Positions 1-4,228 of a stretch of 6,034 nucleotides of DNA are shown piece after piece. The number at the start of each line of letters is the position of its first letter. The stretch's first letter is position 1. Where the stretch lies: the NCBI GenBank assembly GCA_030643515.1, contig DAOWLH010000075.1, positions 1 through 6,034 on the forward strand. The letters run 5' to 3'. The notes under the pieces were generated by a model that saw only the letters and a program-made list of their open reading frames with translations, had not been told where the DNA came from and did no database searches. Position numbers and translations under genes: made by a program. Source of the stretch: Dehalococcoidia bacterium. GTDB lineage: Bacteria; Chloroflexota; Dehalococcoidia; Dehalococcoidales; DAOWLH01.

Positions 1-154
1 TTCCCTGGCAGCGACAGCCGGCTTCTTGGCCTTAGCCGTTACCGCTTTCTTTACCGGCTTCTCCTCTTTTAGCTCTTCCCTGGCAGCGACAGCCGGCTTC
101 TTGGCCTTAGCCGTTACCGCTTTCTTTACCGGCTTCTCCTCTTTTAGCTCTTCC
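1..154. repeat. Perfect 75-bp tandem repeat inside the rpsC tail
   Basis: Positions 1-75 and 76-150 are identical base for base, and four further bases (151-154, ttcc) continue the period. The period is 75 bases, or 25 codons, so the reading frame is kept. Each unit encodes ELKEEKPVKKAVTA followed by KAKKPAVAARE, with seven Lys, one Arg, four Glu, six Ala and two Pro (net about +4). Complete identity, including third codon positions, points to a recent duplication or ongoing copy-number change. The left boundary is not seen, because the first copy touches the window edge. Confidence 0.95.
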
Positions 155-861
155 TTTTCGGCGGCGGCCTTTGGTTTGGCTGCTTCGGCTTCGGCGGCAG
201 GTTCAAGGGCTGCTTCCTCAACTGCCTCTTCAATCTCGGGAAGGATATCACCTCTGTATATCCATACCTTTATCCCAATCCGCCCCAGTGTGGTTCGGGC
301 TTCGGTAAAGCCGTAGTCAATATCTGCCCGCAACGTGTGAAGCGGGACTCGTCCCTGGTGCATCATCTGCCGCCGGGCTATTTCAACTCCACCCAGCCTG
401 CCGGAGCAGTTGAGTCTGATCCCCTTGGCGCCGGCCTGCATGGTACGGAAGATGGCCTGTTTCATGGCTCTGCGGTAGGCGACTCGTCGCTCCATCTGCT
501 CGGCTACAGCTCTGGCTACCAGATAGGCATCCAGTTCCGGCTGCCGGATCTCCTGGATGTTAAGCTGGACTCTTTTGCCGATAAGGTCCTCAAGGTAGTG
601 CCTGGTTTCGTCAACGCGTTGTCCGCCCCGTCCGATTACAATGCCGGGGCGAGAAGTATATATGTTCACTGTCACTTTGTGTGTCTGGCGCTCGATTTCA
701 ACCAGTGAGACACCAGCTTCGGGGTACCGGGAGCGGATAGCCTGCCTCAGCTTGACATCTTCGCCAATGAACTCCGGATAGTGCCGGTCGGCATACCACT
801 TGGCCTGCCAGTCTCGAATGATGCCAATCCTGAATCCAACCGGATGAACTTTGCGTCCCAT
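1..861 (-). CDS. rpsC: 30S ribosomal protein S3 with a long repeat-bearing C-terminal tail, 3' end outside the window
   Basis: S3 forms part of the mRNA entry channel in the 30S head and, with S4 and S5, contributes to the ribosome's mRNA helicase activity. The frame starts at the ATG sharing a base with the rplV stop and stays open to position 1, giving 287 residues with no stop. The conserved body is residues 1 to about 210. It has MGRKVHPVGFRIGIIRDW at 1-18, the KH-domain loop RPGIVIGRGGQRVDE at 71-85 with a GRGG core, and GRVPLHTLRADIDYGFTEA at 170-188, ending IGIKVWIYRGDILPE at 195-209. A typical S3 ends soon after this (233 residues in E. coli). Here a Glu/Ala-rich linker (210-237) follows, then two identical 25-residue Lys/Ala/Pro-rich units (238-262 and 263-287). 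The tail continues past the window, so total length and copy number are unknown. The body is certain; the role of the tail is not known. Confidence 0.96.
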   Translation of the reverse strand, partial: MGRKVHPVGFRIGIIRDWQAKWYADRHYPEFIGEDVKLRQAIRSRYPEAGVSLVEIERQTHKVTVNIYTSRPGIVIGRGGQRVDETRHYLEDLIGKRVQLNIQEIRQPELDAYLVARAVAEQMERRVAYRRAMKQAIFRTMQAGAKGIRLNCSGRLGGVEIARRQMMHQGRVPLHTLRADIDYGFTEARTTLGRIGIKVWIYRGDILPEIEEAVEEAALEPAAEAEAAKPKAAAEKEELKEEKPVKKAVTAKAKKPAVAAREELKEEKPVKKAVTAKAKKPAVAARE

Positions 862-871
862 TAAGCCTCCT
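859..871 (-). promoter_or_regulatory. Strong Shine-Dalgarno and TAATG overlap coupling rplV to rpsC
   Basis: On the minus strand AGGAGG (871-866) lies inside the last codons of rplV. It is followed by four bases and then the rpsC ATG (861-859), whose A is the last base of the rplV TAA. The consensus ribosome site and the one-base stop-start overlap fix the rpsC start. They suggest that ribosomes ending rplV restart on rpsC, which would keep L22 and S3 in step. Confidence 0.85.
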
Positions 872-1199
872 GCTCGGCAACGATGACCGTAATATGGCTT
901 GAGCGTTTGGTAATACGGCCAGCCCGGCCTCGTGCCCTGGGGCGGAACCTCTTCATGCTCCGCGCCTGGTCGGTATAAATACTGACAATCTTTAAATCTG
1001 CGGGTGTCATCTGGAAGTTATTTTCGGCATTGGCCACTGCCGATTTAACCACCTTGGCTACCACTCTGGCCATCGGCGTCGGCGTGAACCGGAGCAGGAT
1101 CAGGGCTTCATCTACCATTTTACCCCGCACCATGTCAACCAGCGGGCGCACCTTCTGCGCCGAAAGCCCGGTATCCTTGGCTACTGCTCTGACTTCCAT
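861..1199 (-). CDS. rplV: 50S ribosomal protein L22
   Basis: L22 touches all six domains of 23S rRNA. Its beta-hairpin lines the exit tunnel next to L4, and in other species changes in that hairpin affect macrolide sensitivity. The product is 112 residues, the usual size. Family features are SAQKVRPLVDMVRGKMVDEA at 13-32, SAVANAENN at 53-61 and the hairpin ARSMKRFRPRARGRAGRI at 79-96. No insertion or deletion is apparent in the hairpin. The start is well fixed: an in-frame TAG lies at 1215-1217, no alternative start codon stands between it and the ATG at 1199, and an AGGT at 1210-1213 precedes it. The 25-base gap after rpsS is the largest in the window and holds only this ribosome site. The TAA stop shares a base with the rpsC ATG. 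Confidence 0.98.
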   Translation of the reverse strand: MEVRAVAKDTGLSAQKVRPLVDMVRGKMVDEALILLRFTPTPMARVVAKVVKSAVANAENNFQMTPADLKIVSIYTDQARSMKRFRPRARGRAGRITKRSSHITVIVAEQEA

Positions 1200-1224
1200 A
1201 TTAGAATCTACCTGCTATCATAGT

Positions 1225-1497
1225 TTATTTCTTTTCTGATCTGCCTGCATGGCCCCTGAAGGTTCTGGTTGGGGCGAACTCTCCCAGCTTGTGGCCGACC
1301 ATATTCTCGGTGATGAAGATGGGAACATGGCGGCGCCCGTCGTGGACACCGATGTTAAGACCTACCATGTCAGGCATGACGGTGCACCATCTGGCCCACG
1401 TCTTGATTACCACTTTTTGCCCGGAGCGGTTGACAGCCTCCACTTTTTTCATTAACTTGGCGTCAACGGCGGGGCCTTTTTTAATTGAACGTGACAT
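1225..1497 (-). CDS. rpsS: 30S ribosomal protein S19
   Basis: S19 is a small protein of the 30S head that works with S13 and contacts the A-site finger of 23S rRNA in an intersubunit bridge. The product is 90 residues, near the usual 91-93. It has the N-terminal MSRSIKKGPAVD and the strongly conserved HVPIFITENMVGHKLGEF at 57-74, followed by APTRTFRGHAG at 75-85. Residues 34-47 read WARWCTVMPDMVGL, where most S19 proteins have a WSRRST...P-E-x-V-G-H pattern. The Arg-Ser pair is replaced by Trp-Cys and the usual histidine by leucine. These are point substitutions in an otherwise intact protein. The ATG is five bases after the rplB TAG. Its likely ribosome site, GAGGT, lies in the last codons of rplB. 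The stop is TAA, 25 bases before rplV. Confidence 0.98.
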   Translation of the reverse strand: MSRSIKKGPAVDAKLMKKVEAVNRSGQKVVIKTWARWCTVMPDMVGLNIGVHDGRRHVPIFITENMVGHKLGEFAPTRTFRGHAGRSEKK

Positions 1498-1502
1498 CTA
1501 AA

Positions 1503-2330
1503 CTATTTACCTCTACGTTTTATAATCATTTTATCTGACGGCTTGGGTTTGCGTGTTTTATAGCCCAGGGCCGGCTTGCCCCAGGGAGTTTTTGGCCCGG
1601 GCATGCCTATCGGTGACCGCCCCTCGCCACCGCCGTGGGGGTGGTCACGGGGGGTCATTGCTGAACCTCTTACCTGTGGTCTTCTGCCAAGCCAGCGCTT
1701 ACGCCCTGCCTTGCCCAGTTTAATATTCTGGTGGTCGGCGTTGCCGACCTGGCCGATAGTAGCCAGGCAGTTGCTGCGGATACGGCGCATTTCGCCGGAG
1801 GGAAGCCGGATGAGGGCTTGCTCCCCCTCCTTGGCCATCAATTGTGCCGATACGCCGGCGCTGCGTACCAGTTGCCCGCCTCGCCCCGGCTGAAGCTCGA
1901 TGCCATGTATCAAAGTGCCACTGGGCATCAGTTTTAAAGGAAGGGCGTTGCCCGGTTTGAGTTCGGCATCTTCGCCGGCTTTTATGGTGTCGTCAACCTT
2001 GAGCCCCAGTGGCGAAAGTATGTAGCGCTTATCGCCGTCGGCATAGAAGATAAGGGCTATATTCGCCGAACGGTTCGGGTCATACTCGATAGCCGCCACC
2101 CGGCCGGGCACCCCGAGCTTGTCCCGTTTAAAATCAATAATACGCAGCCGCCGCTTGGCGCCACCACCCCGGTGGCGGACGGTTATTCTCCCCTGGTTAT
2201 TACGCCCTGCCCTCTTTTTATGGGGCTTGAGCAGGGACTTCTCCGGCTTACTCTTGGTCAGCTCTTCGAAGGTAGAGCCCGTCATGCCGCGCCGGCCTGG
2301 AGAAGTAGGATTATATGTCTTTAGTGTCAT
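1503..2330 (-). CDS. rplB: 50S ribosomal protein L2
   Basis: L2 is among the largest and most conserved 50S proteins. It is needed for joining the subunits and for peptidyl transferase assembly. The product is 275 residues, the normal bacterial length. The N-terminal part has KTYNPTSPGRRGMTG at 4-18 and the RNA-binding TVRHRGGGAKRRLRIIDFKR at 50-69. The SH3-like domain is in the middle. The C-terminal signature RGSAMTPRDHPHGGGEGRSP at 221-240 includes the conserved His230, matching E. coli His229, and is followed by MPGPKTPWGKPALGYKTRK. The arginine before DHPH differs from the valine common in many bacteria but leaves the HPHGGGEG loop intact. The upstream ribosome site is weak, an AGGT overlapping the rplW TAG, so translation may depend on coupling to rplW. 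The stop is TAG. The gap to rpsS is five bases. Confidence 0.98.
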   Translation of the reverse strand: MTLKTYNPTSPGRRGMTGSTFEELTKSKPEKSLLKPHKKRAGRNNQGRITVRHRGGGAKRRLRIIDFKRDKLGVPGRVAAIEYDPNRSANIALIFYADGDKRYILSPLGLKVDDTIKAGEDAELKPGNALPLKLMPSGTLIHGIELQPGRGGQLVRSAGVSAQLMAKEGEQALIRLPSGEMRRIRSNCLATIGQVGNADHQNIKLGKAGRKRWLGRRPQVRGSAMTPRDHPHGGGEGRSPIGMPGPKTPWGKPALGYKTRKPKPSDKMIIKRRGK

Positions 2331-2341
2331 TTTATATCTAC

Positions 2342-2626
2342 CTAGACTCCCTCAAACAGTTCTATCTTATCCCCTGGCTTAAGGGTAACAAGCGCCTTCT
2401 TCCAGGAAGGGGTTAGTACCTCATGGCGTCCCATGCGACGCTTCTTGCCCGGTACCGTCATGGTGTTAACACCGGTTACCTCAACCTTAAAGGCGGCTTC
2501 TACCGCCTGTTTGATCTGCTGCTTGTTGGCTGCGGCAGCCACTTCAAAGGCGTATCTCCCCTGCGACTGGAGCAGGGTATTCTTTTCGGTTATCAGCGGA
2601 CGGCGCAAGACTTCGTAATGATGCAT
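2342..2626 (-). CDS. rplW: 50S ribosomal protein L23
   Basis: L23 sits at the exit of the polypeptide tunnel, where trigger factor and the signal recognition particle dock. The product is 94 residues, within the family range. The N-terminus HHYEVLRRPLITEKN at 2-16 is the L23 signature. The basic rRNA-contacting loop VPGKKRRMGR is at 58-67, and the C-terminal strand ends LKPGDKIELFEGV. I chose the ATG at 2626 because it gives the standard N-terminus, follows a GAGAGGG site and leaves an 11-base gap after rplD. The frame stays open upstream to a GTG at 2659. That longer version (105 residues, beginning MGEGSGIKRGI) would overlap rplD by 22 bases and looks like a spurious extension. The stop is TAG, and rplB starts 11 bases later. 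Confidence 0.97.
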   Translation of the reverse strand: MHHYEVLRRPLITEKNTLLQSQGRYAFEVAAAANKQQIKQAVEAAFKVEVTGVNTMTVPGKKRRMGRHEVLTPSWKKALVTLKPGDKIELFEGV

Positions 2627-2629
2627 TAT

Positions 2630-2636
2630 CCCTCTC
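2630..2636 (-). promoter_or_regulatory. Shine-Dalgarno site that decides the rplW start
   Basis: Minus-strand bases 2636 to 2630 read GAGAGGG and are followed within a few bases by the ATG at 2626. The site lies just after the rplD TAA. It supports the ATG at 2626 over an in-frame GTG at 2659, which lies inside rplD and would add 11 residues not expected for L23. Confidence 0.7.
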
Positions 2637-2637
2637 T

Positions 2638-3270
2638 TTATGCCGCTTCCTTCCCCCACAACTGCTCTATCTGACGGACCGCTGTTTCGGTCAGCAGCAG
2701 CACCTTGTGAGAGGTGACATCAACCACATTTAGCAGCCTGGCGGGCGTAGTCTTTATCCCGGGCAGATTTCGGGCTGATTTGATCATATTTTCCGCAGGC
2801 TCACTGGTGGCAATCAGCGCTGAGGCTTCTATTCCCAGTGCCTTCAAGATCCCAGCCATTTCCTTTGTTTTGGGCTCATCGAGCTTTAGTTCATCAAGAA
2901 CCATCAGCTCTTTATCCACGGCCTTGGCAGAAAGGACACACCTCAGTGCCAGACGGCGCATCTTCTTTGGCATGTCCTGACGGTAGTCTCTGGGTTTGGG
3001 ACCGAACGTGACGCCTCCCCCGCGGCGCAGAGGAGACCTGATACTGCCGGCCCGGGCACGCCCGGTATGTTTCTGGCGGTACATTTTCTGCTTGCTACCG
3101 GTTACCTCGCTTCGGCCCTTGGTGCTGGCCGTTCCCTGACGGGTATTGGCCAGTTGCCGTACCACTGCCTGATGAACCACGGCATTGTTAAAGGGTTCGG
3201 CAAAAACCTCGTCCGAGATATCAATATTCTTGACTACTTCGCCGGCTATATTATAAACGGCAATCTGCAT
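2638..3270 (-). CDS. rplD: 50S ribosomal protein L4
   Basis: L4 binds domain I of 23S rRNA, and its long loop helps form the narrow part of the exit tunnel. The product is 210 residues, typical of the family. The tunnel loop is recognisable at about residues 44-95, with RQGTASTKGRSEVTGS at 44-59, KMYRQKHTGRARAGS at 62-76 and PLRRGGGVTFGPKPRDY at 80-96. The C-terminal globular part ends in RQIEQLWGKEAA. In E. coli, L4 also represses its own operon by acting on the S10 leader RNA. No such leader can exist here between fusA and rpsJ, so that mode of control is not supported by this sequence. The ATG is two bases after the rplC stop, and its AGGA-type site lies inside the end of rplC. This implies translational coupling. 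Confidence 0.98.
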   Translation of the reverse strand: MQIAVYNIAGEVVKNIDISDEVFAEPFNNAVVHQAVVRQLANTRQGTASTKGRSEVTGSKQKMYRQKHTGRARAGSIRSPLRRGGGVTFGPKPRDYRQDMPKKMRRLALRCVLSAKAVDKELMVLDELKLDEPKTKEMAGILKALGIEASALIATSEPAENMIKSARNLPGIKTTPARLLNVVDVTSHKVLLLTETAVRQIEQLWGKEAA

Positions 3271-3272
3271 TG

Positions 3273-3893
3273 TTATTTTCCTGCCTTGGCTATCAGTAAC
3301 AATCCGTTATTAGCTCCGGGCACAGCCCCCTTGATTACCAGCAGGTTATTTTCGGTGTCGGTCTTAAGAATCTCCAGATTACGTGCCGTCACGCGCTGGC
3401 TGCCCATATGCCCGGGCATGTGTTTCCCCTTGAGAACCCTGCCTGGAGTAGAGCCGGCACCGATAGAGCCCGGTGCACGATGTCGGTCGGACTGGCCGTG
3501 GGTTTTGGGCCCACCGGCAAAGCCATAACGCTTGACCACTCCGGCGAAGCCTTTCCCCTTGGATTTGCCGGTGACATCAGCCAGGTCACCCGGCTGAAAC
3601 AGGCTGACATCAACCTTATCCCCCAGTTTAATGTTTTTGGTGTCAGCCAGCCGGAACTCCCGGAGATACCGGAAACTACCCGTCTCCTTGAGGTGACCCC
3701 TCTGAGGCGAGTTTAGTTTCTTGGCCTCACCGAAGCCAAGCTGGACAGCGTCGTAGCCTTCTTTGTCGGCCGTCTTAATCTGCACCACGGTGCAGGGGCC
3801 GGCGGAGATAATCGTAGCCGCTTCAGCCCTGCCGTCGTCCTGAAACACCTGTGTCATGCCCAGCTTGCGACCAATAATTCCCGGTATCATCAT
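3273..3893 (-). CDS. rplC: 50S ribosomal protein L3
   Basis: L3 is an early-assembling 50S protein. It binds near the 3' end of 23S rRNA and sends a long extension to the peptidyl transferase centre. The product is 206 residues, normal for bacteria. The N-terminal GIIGRKLGMTQVF at 5-17 is the family signature. The core KGKGFAGVVKRYGFAGGPKTHG is at 112-133, and the central extension contains PGSIGAGSTPGRVLKGKHMPG at 141-161. The position of the glutamine methylated by PrmB in E. coli (Gln150) is a serine here (Ser148), as in many non-proteobacterial L3 proteins. Two ATGs lie in tandem, at 3893 and 3890. An AGGA site at 3900-3903 sits six or nine bases upstream of them, so the exact start is uncertain by one residue. 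The gap to rpsJ is 11 bases, and rplD starts two bases after the TAA. Confidence 0.98.
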   Translation of the reverse strand: MMIPGIIGRKLGMTQVFQDDGRAEAATIISAGPCTVVQIKTADKEGYDAVQLGFGEAKKLNSPQRGHLKETGSFRYLREFRLADTKNIKLGDKVDVSLFQPGDLADVTGKSKGKGFAGVVKRYGFAGGPKTHGQSDRHRAPGSIGAGSTPGRVLKGKHMPGHMGSQRVTARNLEILKTDTENNLLVIKGAVPGANNGLLLIAKAGK

Positions 3894-3904
3894 TAATAAT
3901 CCTG

Positions 3905-4213
3905 TTACAGTTTGATATCTATGCTCACTCCTGATGGCAGGTTGAGGTTGGTTAGTGAGTCTATAGTTTTTGATGTTGTTTCCACGATATCTATTAAACG
4001 CTTATGCGTCCGGATTTCAAATTGCTCCTGCGAGTCCTTGTCGATAAAAGGAGAACGGATAACGCTGAACCTTTTTATACGGGTCGGCAGCGGCACCGGT
4101 CCGGTGACGTTAGCCCCGGTCCTCTCCAGCGCTTCTACAATCTGCCGGGCTGCCTGGTCAAGTATTTTGTGGTCAAAGCCCTTTAGTTTTATGCGAATCC
4201 TCTGTTTTGGCAT
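3905..4213 (-). CDS. rpsJ: 30S ribosomal protein S10 (NusE)
   Basis: S10 is a late-binding protein of the 30S head. As NusE it also pairs with NusB in transcription antitermination and with NusG to couple transcription to translation; these roles are known for the family and not shown here. The product is 102 residues, the usual length. It carries the family pattern throughout: IRIKLKGFDHKILDQ at 6-20, the long ribosome-penetrating loop with GPVPLPTRIKRF at 38-49, and SPFIDKDSQEQFEIRTHKR at 54-72. The start ATG at 4213 is supported by an AGGAAG site nine bases upstream. Many S10 proteins have SPH where this one has SPF, a mild substitution. The gene lies 15 bases after fusA and 11 bases before rplC. 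It is the first gene of the S10 cluster, but here it has no leader of its own. Confidence 0.98.
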   Translation of the reverse strand: MPKQRIRIKLKGFDHKILDQAARQIVEALERTGANVTGPVPLPTRIKRFSVIRSPFIDKDSQEQFEIRTHKRLIDIVETTSKTIDSLTNLNLPSGVSIDIKL

Positions 4214-4222
4214 CTGGATATA

Positions 4223-4228
4223 CTTCCT
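4223..4228 (-). promoter_or_regulatory. Shine-Dalgarno site of rpsJ in the fusA-rpsJ gap
   Basis: On the minus strand the bases directly after the fusA TAA read AGGAAG, followed by nine bases and then the rpsJ ATG. The site fills much of the 15-base gap. There is therefore no room for a separate S10 promoter with an untranslated leader between the two genes, and rpsJ is probably read from the fusA transcript. Confidence 0.7.

Noticed and set aside
1..154. CRISPR array or mobile-element terminal repeat
   Set aside because: The units are directly adjacent with no spacers, the period is a whole number of codons, and the repeat lies within the open rpsC frame.
26..316. Plus-strand open frame encoding a Phe/Ser/Ala-rich repetitive peptide
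   Set aside because: It is the antisense reading of the repeat-bearing rpsC tail. Its repetitive look comes from the 75-bp repeat, and rpsC explains the sequence far better.
698..880. Minus-strand 60-residue open frame across the rplV-rpsC junction
   Set aside because: It is an out-of-frame reading of the start of rpsC and resembles no known protein. The rpsC frame gives a clear S3 N-terminus with a consensus ribosome site.
1200..1224. Possible tiny open frame (ATG ATA GCA GGT AGA TTC TAA) in the rpsS-rplV gap
   Set aside because: Six codons with no ribosome site of its own seen. The stretch is adequately explained as the spacer and ribosome site of rplV.
2627..2659. Longer rplW starting at GTG 2659, overlapping rplD by 22 bases
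   Set aside because: The extra 11 residues are not part of the usual L23 N-terminus, while the ATG at 2626 has a good ribosome site and gives the family-standard start.
3067..3528. Plus-strand 153-residue open frame opposite rplD and rplC
   Set aside because: It is antisense to two unmistakable ribosomal protein genes and has no recognisable domain. It is a by-product of codon composition.
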